Of a stretch of 30,817 nucleotides of DNA, positions 14,475 through 22,970 are shown in pieces (position 1 is the first letter of the stretch; every line of letters begins with the position of its first letter). The stretch comes from Planctomycetales bacterium. Lineage in GTDB: Bacteria > Planctomycetota > SZUA-567. The position numbers and the translations under genes were made by a program. Under the pieces are notes generated by a model. The model ran no database searches and was not told the origin of the DNA. It was given only the letters and a program-made list of their open reading frames with translations. Location: positions 1 to 30,817 of the forward strand of contig BNUQ01000022.1 of the NCBI GenBank assembly GCA_025997475.1. The letters are read 5' to 3'.

Positions 14475-15485
14475 ATGAGTTCTGCCGATAACGTGAAATC
14501 ATTTTTACTTCAAATACCATTTAGACAAAAGGAGGTTACTTATGCCCCCCCCCCCCCCCGAAAAAGACCCGCTGAAAATGAAAAACGGGTATTGGATAAT
14601 CCGTTGTCTATCAAACATGAATACGGTAAGAGAATGGTGGCGTTTCATTCAGTTCTAAATGAATATGTAAAATTTACCAGAACGACGGAAATTAAAAAAA
14701 TTGTTATTGAAAATAATGAAATAATAATGACTACGGATAGAGGTATATCTTTTGTCTGTAATCCCGCCGACCCGAACGTTCCTTATGCTAACCTAAATTT
14801 CGGTGCCTATGAATTTAACGAAACCAATATGATTCTTGATATCATAGGCACGGATGACATTGTCTTTGACATCGGCGCCAATATAGGATGGTATTCGTTA
14901 AATATCGCAAAAACTTACCCGCGAAGCATCGTCTATTCATTTGAGCCGATAGCGCCAACTCGTCAAATAATGATGCGAAACATTCAATTGAGTGACTGCC
15001 ATAATATCGAGGTTTTTGCGAATGGCTTTTGGAATGAGCCGACGGTATTGGAGTTTCATTTCAATAAAGATGCTTCGGGAGCGACTTCGGTGGTCAATTT
15101 GCTCGATAGGAGTGATGTCGAAAAAATTCCGTGCAAAGTTACAACGTTAGATTCGTTTGTTGGCGAAAACAGTATAGCGAAACTTGATTTTATTAAATGC
15201 GATGTTGAAGGCGCGGAATTTATGGTTATGCAGGGAGCGAAAACAACACTGAATACATTCAAACCAAAATTATTTTTAGAAATGCTCAGGAAATGGTCAA
15301 GAAAATTTAATTACCACCCGAATGATATTATAGAATTTCTGACTGAATTAGGATACGGCTGTTTTGAGATAATTGACCGGAAATTGAAACGTTTTTCGGT
15401 AATGACCGAGGACACTATTAGCACTAACTTTGTATTTTTACATAACGAAAAACACCGCGCCGTAATTGACGAATTGTCGGATTGA
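14475..15485 (+). CDS. FkbM-family SAM-dependent methyltransferase with poly-C at its start
   Basis: The frame is open from an ATG at 14475 (no Shine-Dalgarno) to 15485, 336 residues. The better start is the ATG at 14542, five bases after an AAAGGAGGT (14528-14536), but with the 15 C that follow (14545-14559) it runs into another frame and stops at 14656. With 16 or 13 C it would give a 314- or 313-residue methyltransferase. Domain motifs are the SAM-binding VFDIGANIGWYSLNIA, YSFEPIAPTRQIM, CKVTTLDSFV, LDFIKCDVEGAEFMVMQGA and KPKLFLEML, typical of FkbM methyltransferases that O-methylate sugars or other hydroxyls. AT-rich like the radical SAM gene 22 bp upstream. Expression level probably changes with tract length. 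Confidence 0.88.
   Translation: MSSADNVKSFLLQIPFRQKEVTYAPPPPRKRPAENEKRVLDNPLSIKHEYGKRMVAFHSVLNEYVKFTRTTEIKKIVIENNEIIMTTDRGISFVCNPADPNVPYANLNFGAYEFNETNMILDIIGTDDIVFDIGANIGWYSLNIAKTYPRSIVYSFEPIAPTRQIMMRNIQLSDCHNIEVFANGFWNEPTVLEFHFNKDASGATSVVNLLDRSDVEKIPCKVTTLDSFVGENSIAKLDFIKCDVEGAEFMVMQGAKTTLNTFKPKLFLEMLRKWSRKFNYHPNDIIEFLTELGYGCFEIIDRKLKRFSVMTEDTISTNFVFLHNEKHRAVIDELSD
14528..14544 (+). promoter_or_regulatory. Strong Shine-Dalgarno and ATG, out of frame with the methyltransferase
   Basis: AAAGGAGGT at 14528-14536, five bases, then ATG at 14542. It is the best ribosome-binding site of the AT-rich island. In this sequence it starts a 38-residue dead-end frame that ends at 14658. Confidence 0.8.
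14545..14559 (+). repeat. Poly-C tract of 15, putative phase-variation switch
   Basis: Fifteen consecutive C residues directly after the ATG at 14542. Tract length decides which of two upstream starts (14475 or 14542) is in frame with the methyltransferase: 15 suits 14475, 16 or 13 suits 14542, and 14 or 17 suits neither. Confidence 0.85.
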
Positions 15486-15592
15486 AAGAGTCATTTTTAA
15501 TTTCGATATTTAACTCTTGGGAAAGCACACCAACCATTGCTTCGCTACGGTTTCGTATTTTAATTCGTAATTATTTCCACGAGGTCTTTTTT
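15486..15592. repeat. Intergenic segment shared with 1634-1669
   Basis: GAAAGCACACCAACCATTG with TTCGCTACGGTTTCGT (15520-15556) matches the repeat at 1634-1669 with a few changes. It marks the right edge of the AT-rich two-gene island. Confidence 0.65.
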
Positions 15593-16516
15593 ATGAATAA
15601 ATTTCATTATTTCGGTCTGGCGCTCGGTTTGACGACGTTAAGCGTCGCCGCCGAGTTTTCCGCGTCGTCGCCAGCCGAAACCGTAACGGTCGGCGGCGTC
15701 GAAATCCGTCCGGCAATCACGCCCGACGGCTGGCTGACTTCTTACGACGAGGCGCTCCGGCGCGCGCGCGCCGAGAATAAAATGGTCTTGATGCTCTTCA
15801 CCGGCAGTGATTGGTGCGGTCCGTGTATGGATATGCACGCGCGGATTTTCGAGCAACCCGCCTTCAAACAATGGGCGGCGAGAAAATTCGTTTTGTTGTA
15901 TTTAGACCTGCCGCAGTTGCACGAATTGCCGACGGCGACGCGCCGACAGAACGAATTGTTGATTAAGAAATTCGGCGTTGCCGGCGTGCCGCAAATTTTC
16001 CTGCTCTCGCCGGACGGCGAACCGCTGACCTCGGTCGGTTATTTGCCGACGGACGCGGCGACGTGGACGGGACTAATCGAAATGTTGTTGCCGCAGGAGG
16101 CGCTCGCTCAACCCGCTCCGTCTTACGCCGGCGGCTGGTTGACCGACTATCCGCAGGCGCGGCAAATCGCCGCCGCGCTCAATCGGCAAGTGTTGCTGGC
16201 GTTCGTGAGCAAAGGCACTTACGACGACGGTAAATCCCAAGAGTTGCGGGAAAAAATTCTCGCCGAGCCGAAATTCGCCGCTTATATCGCCGAAAAATTA
16301 GTGCCAGTCGAATTGGTGGTCGCCGACGACGCGGAAATTCCGGAAAAAACCGCGTTGCAGAACGCCACGTTGTTGCAAGCGTTCGGCGTCGAAACCGTGC
16401 CGCTCGTCGTCGTCGTCAATCCCGACGGCGCGCCGACCGCCGCGTTTGTCTATGACGGCACGGAAAATAATTACTTGGAAATGCTTCAGCCGAAAACGTC
16501 GGCGGGGACGAATTAA
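15593..16516 (+). CDS. Periplasmic protein with two thioredoxin-like domains
   Basis: A 307-residue protein with a signal peptide (about residues 1-20, ending SVAA). Domain 1 (about residues 48-165) is a thioredoxin fold with DWCGPC (Cys75, Cys78) and the GVAGVPQIFLLSPDG cis-proline loop, like the DsbD C-terminal/thioredoxin-7 group. Domain 2 (about 180-300) repeats the fold (QVLLAFVSKGTYDDG, then GVETVPLVVVVNPDG) but has no cysteines at the active site, so it is probably structural or for binding. Expected role: thiol-disulfide exchange in the periplasm. The start at 15593 has a GAGGT Shine-Dalgarno; the longer frame upstream crosses a repeat. Confidence 0.87.
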   Translation: MNKFHYFGLALGLTTLSVAAEFSASSPAETVTVGGVEIRPAITPDGWLTSYDEALRRARAENKMVLMLFTGSDWCGPCMDMHARIFEQPAFKQWAARKFVLLYLDLPQLHELPTATRRQNELLIKKFGVAGVPQIFLLSPDGEPLTSVGYLPTDAATWTGLIEMLLPQEALAQPAPSYAGGWLTDYPQARQIAAALNRQVLLAFVSKGTYDDGKSQELREKILAEPKFAAYIAEKLVPVELVVADDAEIPEKTALQNATLLQAFGVETVPLVVVVNPDGAPTAAFVYDGTENNYLEMLQPKTSAGTN

Positions 16517-16830
16517 AGAAGGGATTTAAGGGATTAGCAATTTTAAGCAAGTCAAGAATCGCAACTTACAACTTCCAACTAATCGCCCCGCACGGGGCGG
16601 GATTATTTTGTATGGTGCCTGCTCATAATTTCGCCCCTGCGGGGCTAATTTATTTTCGGCGTTATCCGGCGGTTACGCGGGCGAAACGCCCGCTTCACCG
16701 CCGGTTATTCATCATCACACCCCGTGCGGGGCGTTTTAAGGATTTTCTACCGACATTTCGTGCCGACCGGGCGCGACGGTCGGAAATTCTCAAAACCGCT
16801 TCTCTCAAATCTAAACTCTAAACTCTCTCC
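16517..16830. repeat. Intergenic region of GC-rich hairpins
   Basis: No gene is seen in these 314 bp. At least four short hairpins follow one another: CGCCCCGCACGGGGCG near 16583, GCCCCTGCGGGGC near 16633, CGGGCGAAACGCCCG near 16678 and CCCCGTGCGGGG near 16719. The right edge (CTAAACTCTAAACTCT) is a word also found near 20876. It resembles a chain of dispersed palindromic repeats. Confidence 0.65.
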
Positions 16831-17727
16831 TCACACTGTCGCCAAAATATCCTCTTCCGGCGCGGTGAATTTTTCCGGCGCGGCGTAATTGCCCCAGACC
16901 TCGTCATAGACGCGCATTTGGTAGGCGTCTTCCGGCATCGCCAAATCCCGCGCCGCCGCGCCGACGATTTCCGGGCGGATTTTTTCCTGACCGAGCGCGA
17001 ACGCCGTAACCAACGACAACTCGCACAGCCGGTTGATGTTGCCCGCGTAGCCGCCGGACGCCTGCGCCACCGTCTGCGCCGCTTTTTTGGAAAACACGCC
17101 GCGCCGACAACCGGATTTCTTCAGCCGTTGCAACATATACGTTTCACATTCCGCCTCGGAAAACGGCAACAAATTGACGCGCATCGCCACGCGCGCGTCA
17201 AATTCGCTCGCCGCCGCGAGTTTGCCCCACAGCGGCGCCTGCCCGCTCAACAGCAAACTAATCGCCGCCTGCCCGCGCTGTTCGATGTTCAGCAACATCC
17301 GCAAATCATCGAGAATCGCGGCGTCGGTCAAATTGTGCAAGTCGTCGAGCGCCAACAAAATTTTCCCGCCGGCGGCGGCGATTTCGGTGATGCGCGCCGT
17401 CAACGCTTCGAGCGGCGAGTTCGCGTCGCCGCGCCGTCCGTCCAATTCGCGCAATAACAAGCCGAAAAATTCGTCGCGCGGACCCGCCGGATTGCCGAGA
17501 TACGCCGTCGCCCAGCCGTTGCCCGCGAAATCGTTGACGGCAAGGCGGGTCAATTCACTTTTGCCCACGCCCGCCGCGCCGACCACGGCGCAAACGCCGG
17601 CGTCCGCCGCAATGGCGTAACGGATTTTCGTCAACGCCAACATCGCGCTCGCCACCGGCACAAACCACTCCGGCGAATGACTCGCCGTGAACGGTCGCGC
17701 CGCCATGCCCCAAAATTCTCGATACAT
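16831..17727 (-). CDS. ExeA/GspA-like AAA ATPase
   Basis: A 298-residue P-loop ATPase. The N terminus MYREFWGMAARPFTASHSPEWF is the typical opening of ExeA/GspA proteins (YxxFFGLxxxPFxxxPDPxxF). Walker A is GAAGVGKSE (residues 50-58) and Walker B ILLALDD ending in Asp128-Asp129, where DE is more usual. The C-terminal lid has SGGYAGNINRLCELSLVTAFALG. ExeA proteins help place the type II secretion secretin; related proteins serve in transposition or pilus systems. The usual peptidoglycan-binding C-terminal domain is absent at this length. A GAGGAAA Shine-Dalgarno precedes the start. It has no secretion neighbours; the pseudopilin at 3.8 kb is far off. Confidence 0.85.
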   Translation of the reverse strand: MYREFWGMAARPFTASHSPEWFVPVASAMLALTKIRYAIAADAGVCAVVGAAGVGKSELTRLAVNDFAGNGWATAYLGNPAGPRDEFFGLLLRELDGRRGDANSPLEALTARITEIAAAGGKILLALDDLHNLTDAAILDDLRMLLNIEQRGQAAISLLLSGQAPLWGKLAAASEFDARVAMRVNLLPFSEAECETYMLQRLKKSGCRRGVFSKKAAQTVAQASGGYAGNINRLCELSLVTAFALGQEKIRPEIVGAAARDLAMPEDAYQMRVYDEVWGNYAAPEKFTAPEEDILATV

Positions 17728-17962
17728 AAAATTTCCTCTTAAATTCCCCTCTATGGAGGGGAATACGGTTGATGTTATCGGACATTCGCCGCGCCGCGCC
17801 GCAATAAAAAAACGGGACTGCCCCGCGAGGGAAAATTCCGTTGGCGATAATACGAGAAGTTATTTCTATACCAAAAAAGTTGAATTTTCCCCCGCCGTTT
17901 GTCCGTTAAAGCATGGCATACGGATTAGGTTGAATTTCAATACTACAAAAAGGGGAACCGCA

Positions 17963-18751
17963 ATGAAACGATTTTTTATCGCCGCCGCGATGAGCGCGCT
18001 GGCAACCGGTTGCGGCTGTGGGGCGTCCGCCGGCGCGGGCGGCAAACCTCATCAGCCGCTTTTTTACGTGAATGAATGTAACGAAATCGTCAACGGCATT
18101 CCGCCGGCAAAAAAAATCGCCGCGCCGGTCGCGACGATTGCGCCGTCCCAGCCGCAATACACGGTTTGCAATCAATTTTATCAGCTCGCCGACCCGTTTG
18201 CCGCGTCCGCGACGCCGGCGACGCCCGCCGCGAAAATCGCTTACGCGCAAACCGGCTATCAGTGCGCGCGTCGGCAGGGCTTGGTGCCGCTCAGCCCGCG
18301 CTTCGGCGTGCCGGCGCTCGATTGCCCGTGGACGCGGTCGGTCGATGAAGATTTACCGCCGCAATTCGCCGCCGCTTACGGCGGTGTGCATCCCGCCGCG
18401 CCGTCGGCGGCACTCGCGCCGGTCGCCGCTCTTCAGCCGAGCGCGCCGAATGAGCGCGGATATTTGTTGACGGCTTACGACACGCCGCGCGGCGTGCGCT
18501 ATGTGATTATCGAAGCCGAGCGGAATTTCAACGCGACCGCGACGTTGTTGGAAGTGGAGAAGGACTTTCCGGCGTTGGTGCGGGCGTTGCGGAATTTGAC
18601 CGGCAGAGCGGTGGTGTATTTGACGAATTATCCGCTCATCGCCGGCGGCGGCAACGCGACTTCGCGGGTGTTGCAAGACGCGGAAATCGCCGGTCTGAAG
18701 AACGCGCTGAACGAACGCGCCGCGGCGGTCAGTTTTGTGAATTGGCAGTAA
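17963..18751 (+). CDS. Predicted lipoprotein of unknown function
   Basis: A 262-residue protein not recognised as a named family. The start at 17963 gives a lipoprotein signal (MKRFF, hydrophobic core, LATGC with Cys17) and follows AAAAGGGGAA. The frame is open further upstream, but that part overlaps the 5' end of the divergent ATPase gene. The middle (about residues 45-180) is Pro/Ala-rich with scattered cysteines (NECNE, TVCNQF, YQCARR, LDCPW). The C-terminal 80 residues (GYLLTAYDTPRGVRYVIIEAERNFNATATLLEVEKDFPALVRALRNLTGRAVVYLTNYPLI) look like a small alpha/beta domain. Envelope-anchored; role unknown. Confidence 0.7.
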   Translation: MKRFFIAAAMSALATGCGCGASAGAGGKPHQPLFYVNECNEIVNGIPPAKKIAAPVATIAPSQPQYTVCNQFYQLADPFAASATPATPAAKIAYAQTGYQCARRQGLVPLSPRFGVPALDCPWTRSVDEDLPPQFAAAYGGVHPAAPSAALAPVAALQPSAPNERGYLLTAYDTPRGVRYVIIEAERNFNATATLLEVEKDFPALVRALRNLTGRAVVYLTNYPLIAGGGNATSRVLQDAEIAGLKNALNERAAAVSFVNWQ

Positions 18752-18754
18752 AGG

Positions 18755-18875
18755 GGCAATTAAAAATTACAAATTAAAAATTACCAATTATGGATTGATT
18801 ATCAAAATTGCGCGAAGCGAATTTGACAATCAAACTCCGCAATTTTTAATTTTTAATTTGTAATTTTTAATTGCG
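18755..18875. repeat. AT-rich palindromic repeat with TCAAACTCCGC core
   Basis: Arms of AATTAAAAATTAC type around GATTGATTATCAAAATTGCGCGAAGCG and a one-base variant of the TCAAACTCCACC core (18830-18840). Confidence 0.75.
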
Positions 18876-18979
18876 ACCGCCGCCGCCAACCGCTTGCGCC
18901 CACCGGTGAAAAATACACAATGACGCGACCGTTGCGCGCAACGGCGACCGAAAAAATTTTTCATTCAGGAGGGAGCATA

Positions 18980-19471
18980 ATGGCGGCGAAAGACGACAAA
19001 CGCGCGGGCAAGTATTTGACCTTCGTGTTGCAGAACGAGACCTACGGCATTGAGATTCTCAAAGTGCAGGAAATCATCGGACTGATGGACATCACGCGCG
19101 TCCCGCGCACGCCGGACTATATGCGCGGCGTCATCAATCTGCGCGGCAAGGTGATTCCGGTCATCGACTTGCGGACGAAATTTTCGTTGGCGACGCAGGA
19201 AGGCACGGAAAAGACCTGTATTATCGTGGTGCAAGTGCCGCGCGACAATTTGACTTCCACGACGATGGGCATTTTGGTTGACGAGGTTTCGGAGGTAACC
19301 AACATCGAAGCCGAACAAATCGAAAACACTCCGAACTTCGGCACGACGTTGGACACCGAATTTATTCTCGGCGTCGGCAAAACCGGACAAAAAGTGATTA
19401 TGTTGCTCGACGTGGACAAAGTCCTCACCAAACACGAAGCCGCGCTGTTGGACAACTTAGCGGTGGCGTAA
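18980..19471 (+). CDS. cheW: Chemotaxis coupling protein CheW
   Basis: A 163-residue CheW-domain protein, the scaffold that links chemoreceptors to the CheA kinase. It covers the whole domain: KYLTFVLQNETYGIEILKVQEIIG, MDITRVPRTPDYMRGVINLRGKVIPVIDLRTKF, TCIIVVQV, MGILVDEVSEVTNIEAEQIE, and GVGKTGQKVIMLLDVDKVL. An AGGAGGG Shine-Dalgarno sets the start at 18980. It is an orphan here: no cheA, receptor or flagellar genes are adjacent, and a strong terminator follows at 19493-19528, so it is probably monocistronic. Confidence 0.95.
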   Translation: MAAKDDKRAGKYLTFVLQNETYGIEILKVQEIIGLMDITRVPRTPDYMRGVINLRGKVIPVIDLRTKFSLATQEGTEKTCIIVVQVPRDNLTSTTMGILVDEVSEVTNIEAEQIENTPNFGTTLDTEFILGVGKTGQKVIMLLDVDKVLTKHEAALLDNLAVA

Positions 19472-19492
19472 ATTGCGCCGCGGCACCACCTA

Positions 19493-19528
19493 AAAGCAGG
19501 GGCATTTTTTGCCCCTGCTTTATTTTTT
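19493..19528 (+). terminator. Intrinsic terminator after cheW
   Basis: A perfect 12-bp stem (19493-19504 with 19510-19521, core GCAGGGGCA) with a T5 loop and a downstream T-rich run, 22 bp after the cheW stop. Confidence 0.92.
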
Positions 19529-19592
19529 GGCGCGAAAAAGCGGCACCGTTATCCATAATCGTCAACCCTTACTTCGCCGCCGGAAAAAGGCA

Positions 19593-20744
19593 ATGCGTTT
19601 CACTTCCGCGACCATTTATCAAGTCCGCATTCCGTTTCGGTTTGCGTTTAAGCACGCGCTCGCCGAGCGGCGATGCGCGGATTCGGTTTTATTTTCCGCG
19701 ACGCTGGCGGACGGCGCGACCGGTTGGGGCGAAGCCGCGCCGCGCGCGTATCTTACCGGCGAAACCGTTGAAACCGTCATCGCCGATTTGCGCGTTTGGG
19801 CGAATGAACTCCGCGCGGTCGATTTTTCCGGCGGGCAAAACCCCTTGTCGTTATTGCGCCCGTTCTATGTTTCGGCGGACGCGCAACGAAAAAACGCCGC
19901 TTACGCCGCGCTCGAATTGGCGGTCATCGACGCGCTGACCAAAAGCACCGGACAAAGCGCGGCGGCGGGATTAAACCTGCCGCCAACCGCGCCGCGTTTG
20001 GCGCTGACGGCACCGCTCGGTTCGGCGCGCGGAAAAAAATTGCGCTATTTAACGCGCCTTTGCCGATGGCTCGGTTATCGCGATTTCAAACTGAAAGTCG
20101 GCGTGGATGGCGCGAATGCGTCTGGCGCGAAGGTGGCGGACGCGGATATTGAGCGGATAAAAACGGTGAAAGCGATTATCGGCGCCGACCGCGATTTGCG
20201 GCTTGACGCCAACGCCGCGTGGGACGCGGCAACGGCGATAAAAATTATCAACGCCGTCAGACCGCTGATTTCTTCGGTCGAACAACCGGCGGCGACCATT
20301 GCGGAGTTGGCGACAATCCGCCGGGCGACGGGCTGTCCGGTGATGGCGGACGAGTCGTTATGCACTCGCGCCGACGCGGAGGCATTGCTCGCGACCGGCG
20401 CGGCGGAACTGTGGAATTTACGTTTGGGAAAAATCGGCGGCTTCAACGGCTTGTTCGCGTTGCGCGACTTGGCGCGGCAGAATAATATCAAACTGCATTT
20501 GGGCGCGTTGGTCGGCGAAACGGCGTTGCTGACGAACGCCGGACGGGTCGCGGCGCTCGCGGCGGAGTTTGCGCATTGCGAATACGGCTATCCGCGAATT
20601 TTGTTGCGCGGCGACCCGTTTCGCGGCGGCGTCGCCGGTTATCGCGGTTGGGGCAAACCGCTCCGCGCCGACGCGCGCGGCTTCGGGGTGCGGATTTTGC
20701 CGGAATTGCTAATGAGAGTGAAGAGTTTAGAGTTCAGAGTTTAG
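19593..20744 (+). CDS. L-Ala-D/L-Glu (dipeptide) epimerase, enolase superfamily
   Basis: A 383-residue member of the mandelate racemase/muconate lactonizing branch. The catalytic set is complete: FKLKVG (Lys166, Lys168), RLDANAAW (Asp205), SVEQP (Glu230), MADES (Asp253) and RLGKIGG (Lys280). The KxK motif and overall pattern fit the dipeptide epimerases (YcjG/YkfB type), which invert Glu in murein-derived L-Ala-D-Glu for recycling; related racemases or OSB synthase cannot be excluded. The start at 19593 follows GGAAAAAGG. The last ten residues (MRVKSLEFRV) are encoded by a repetitive AGAGTTTAGAGTTCAGAG word, so the tail probably came with repeat DNA. Confidence 0.85.
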   Translation: MRFTSATIYQVRIPFRFAFKHALAERRCADSVLFSATLADGATGWGEAAPRAYLTGETVETVIADLRVWANELRAVDFSGGQNPLSLLRPFYVSADAQRKNAAYAALELAVIDALTKSTGQSAAAGLNLPPTAPRLALTAPLGSARGKKLRYLTRLCRWLGYRDFKLKVGVDGANASGAKVADADIERIKTVKAIIGADRDLRLDANAAWDAATAIKIINAVRPLISSVEQPAATIAELATIRRATGCPVMADESLCTRADAEALLATGAAELWNLRLGKIGGFNGLFALRDLARQNNIKLHLGALVGETALLTNAGRVAALAAEFAHCEYGYPRILLRGDPFRGGVAGYRGWGKPLRADARGFGVRILPELLMRVKSLEFRV

Positions 20745-20893
20745 AGCGCGGCGGCGAAGCCCCTGCGAGCGACTGTAAGAATTTTAAGGAGTGTAAGAAT
20801 TTTAAGAGTTTTAAGAAACGCAAAAAACGCAACTTTTCTCTTTCCTCTTTCCTCTTTTCAACTTTTCAACTTTTCAACTCTAAACTCTAAACT
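20718..20893. repeat. TTTAGAG/CTCTAAA-type intergenic repeat
   Basis: GAGTTTAGAGTTCAGAGTTT on the left (20724-20743) pairs with CTCTAAACTCTAAACT (20878-20893) on the right. Inside are two TAAGAATTTTAAG direct repeats and runs of TTTCCTC and TTTTCAAC words. It reaches into the 3' end of the epimerase gene and abuts the start codon of the kinase gene. Confidence 0.65.
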
Positions 20894-20894
20894 T

Positions 20895-22112
20895 ATGACC
20901 GACGACGACCTTCGCGCGATTATTGCCGCCTACGACCAGGCGACGCAGGGCTTGCAGAGAACGCACGAAAATCTGCAAGCCGAGGTCGCGCGTTTGTCCG
21001 GCGAACTTGCCGGCAAAAATCGCGAACTCACCGCTTCGCTCGCGCAGGTCAGCGCCCTGAAAAATTATTTGGCGAATTTGATTGAGAGCATCGACGGCGT
21101 GATTGCGATTGACCGCGAGCGCCGCGTAACCATTTTCAATCAAGCCGTCGTGCAGGTGGTCGCGGCGACAAACGGCGAATGGCAGGGGCGCGAGTTGGAC
21201 GAGGTCTTGCCGCCGACCGCGCGCGAACTCGGCGCGTTGCTCACCCGTGCTTTAAGCGAGGCGCGACCGCTGACCAATATCGAAATCGTCTTGCACGAAT
21301 CGCCGGCGGCGGCGCGGGTGTTGTCCGTGTCCGCCAATCCGCTTCGCGACGAGAAGGGCGAAATTTTAGGCGCGGTGCAGACGTTTCGCGATTTGACCGA
21401 AATCAAACGCTTGGAAATGAAAGCGGCGCGGCAGGAGCGGTTGGCGGAACTCGGCGAAATGGCGGCGGGCGTCGCGCACGAGATTCGCAATCCGCTCGGC
21501 GGGATTGAACTGTATGCGTCCAATTTGCAACGGCGACTGCCGGCGGAATCCAAAGAGGCGGAAATCGCCGGTAAAATCGGCAAGGCGGCGCAGGCGCTCA
21601 ATCGCATCGTAACCGATATGTTGACGTTCACCCGCCAGCGCGAACCGGCGTTGCAACCGTGCGACCCGGCGCGACCGGCGCGGGCGGCGTGGGAAATGGC
21701 GGCGGGCGAAGCCGACAAAAAAGCGGCGACCGTCGAATGGCAAATCACGACGGCGGGGCGCAAGGTCAAACTCGACGGCGACCAAATCGCGCAGGCGGCG
21801 CTGAACGTGATTCTCAACGCGATTCAGTTTATGCCGCGCGGCGGCGGGCTGACTATCGGCGTCCGCTTCGCGGCGGCGGACGACGGCGAACATTTAATTT
21901 ATGAATTTACCGACGACGGACCGGGCGTCCTCGCCGAAAATCACGGCAAACTGTTCAATCCGTTTTTTACCACGCGGCAGGAGGGAACGGGCTTGGGGTT
22001 GGCGATTGTGCATAAAATCATCCTCGACCACGGCGGGACGATTGCGGTGGAAAACCGCCCGCCGCGCGGCGCGTGTTTTATTTTCACCCTGCCGCTGTGG
22101 CGGGCGGATTAG
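20895..22112 (+). CDS. Cytosolic PAS-domain sensor histidine kinase (NtrB-like)
   Basis: A 405-residue kinase without membrane segments. Residues 10-58 form a coiled coil, residues 60-170 a PAS domain (IDGVIAIDRERRVTIFNQAV to VQTFRDLTEIKRLE), then the HisKA dimerisation domain with HEIRNPLGGIELYASNL (phosphoacceptor His195) and the HATPase domain with N308, DDGPG (340-344) and GTGLGLAIVHKI. It autophosphorylates and passes phosphate to a response regulator, likely of the NtrC type by family habit. No regulator is in the window. The ATG at 20895 has no Shine-Dalgarno; the repeat ends one base before it. The next gene is 155 bp downstream. Confidence 0.93.
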   Translation: MTDDDLRAIIAAYDQATQGLQRTHENLQAEVARLSGELAGKNRELTASLAQVSALKNYLANLIESIDGVIAIDRERRVTIFNQAVVQVVAATNGEWQGRELDEVLPPTARELGALLTRALSEARPLTNIEIVLHESPAAARVLSVSANPLRDEKGEILGAVQTFRDLTEIKRLEMKAARQERLAELGEMAAGVAHEIRNPLGGIELYASNLQRRLPAESKEAEIAGKIGKAAQALNRIVTDMLTFTRQREPALQPCDPARPARAAWEMAAGEADKKAATVEWQITTAGRKVKLDGDQIAQAALNVILNAIQFMPRGGGLTIGVRFAAADDGEHLIYEFTDDGPGVLAENHGKLFNPFFTTRQEGTGLGLAIVHKIILDHGGTIAVENRPPRGACFIFTLPLWRAD

Positions 22113-22140
22113 TTTGCCGGTGGACAAAAATTAACGGCGG

Positions 22141-22240
22141 CAAATAATAAGAGCAACTAAGAATTAAGAAGGCAGAATTAAGAATTTGTCAAATCAAACT
22201 CCACCATTCTTAATTCTGCATTCTTCATTGCTCTTGGTTG
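22141..22240. repeat. Palindromic repeat with TCAAACTCCACC core
   Basis: Arms of GAGCAACTAAGAATTAAGAA type (GCAGAATTAAGAAT pairs with ATTCTTAATTCTGC) surround the core at 22194-22205. Confidence 0.75.
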
Positions 22241-22267
22241 CTCTTTCTATTCAACGGAGATTCTCTA

Positions 22268-22966
22268 ATGAAAAAAGCGGGCGGATATTTATTGGCGCTG
22301 ATAAGCGCGAGCGGTTCGGCGGCGGCGGCGGAAAGTTTCGCGTTGCCCAACGGCGCGTTGGAATTGATTATCGCGTCCGGCATTATCGGCTACATCATTT
22401 GCGCGATGAGCGTGGTGGCGGTGGCGGTCATCATCGACGCCTATATGGCGACGCGGCAGGAAAAATTATTGCCGGCGGGGGTGTTGCAAAATATCGAGTC
22501 CTGCCTTGACGAGGGCGACTACAACGGGGCGCTCGTGGCGTGTCGGCAGGACAATTCGATGTTGGCGCGGGTGGTTGCTTCCGGCGTCGGCAAAATCAAC
22601 TACGGTTTTGAGCGGATGGTCGAAGCGGCGGAAGAAGAGCGGGTCGCGCAGGAAGCGCGCTTGGAACAAAAACTCGGTTTAATCAATATCATCGCGATTG
22701 CCGCGCCGTCGCTCGGTTTGCTTGGCACCGTCGCCGGTATGGTGTCGGCTTTCGGCACGATGGCGGCGCAGGGCGGAAGCGCCGACGCGAGCACGCTCGC
22801 GGGCGGTATTTACGTCGCGCTGATGACGACGTTGGAGGGCTTGGTCGTGTCGATTCCGGCGGCGGCGGCGTTCTCGGTGTTGCGCGGACGGGTCGTCCGA
22901 ATGTTGGCGATGATGACGATTATCAACGGCGAAATTTTAGACCGCTTCCGGCAACCGGGCGGGTGA
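22268..22966 (+). CDS. MotA/TolQ/ExbB-type proton channel protein
   Basis: A 232-residue inner-membrane protein. A hydrophobic N-terminal segment (residues 5-20, possibly a signal sequence) is followed by TM1 (LELIIASGIIGYIICAMSVVAV), a cytosolic domain with the family signature LEQKLGLINIIAIAAPSLGLLGTVAGMVSAF (TM2) and GGIYVALMTTLEGLVVSIPAAAAFSVLRGRV (TM3). These channels use the proton gradient to drive TonB, Tol or similar systems with an ExbD/TolR partner. No ExbD-like gene follows; purM comes next. A GGAG Shine-Dalgarno precedes the start at 22268. Confidence 0.9.
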   Translation: MKKAGGYLLALISASGSAAAAESFALPNGALELIIASGIIGYIICAMSVVAVAVIIDAYMATRQEKLLPAGVLQNIESCLDEGDYNGALVACRQDNSMLARVVASGVGKINYGFERMVEAAEEERVAQEARLEQKLGLINIIAIAAPSLGLLGTVAGMVSAFGTMAAQGGSADASTLAGGIYVALMTTLEGLVVSIPAAAAFSVLRGRVVRMLAMMTIINGEILDRFRQPGG

Positions 22967-22970
22967 ATTC

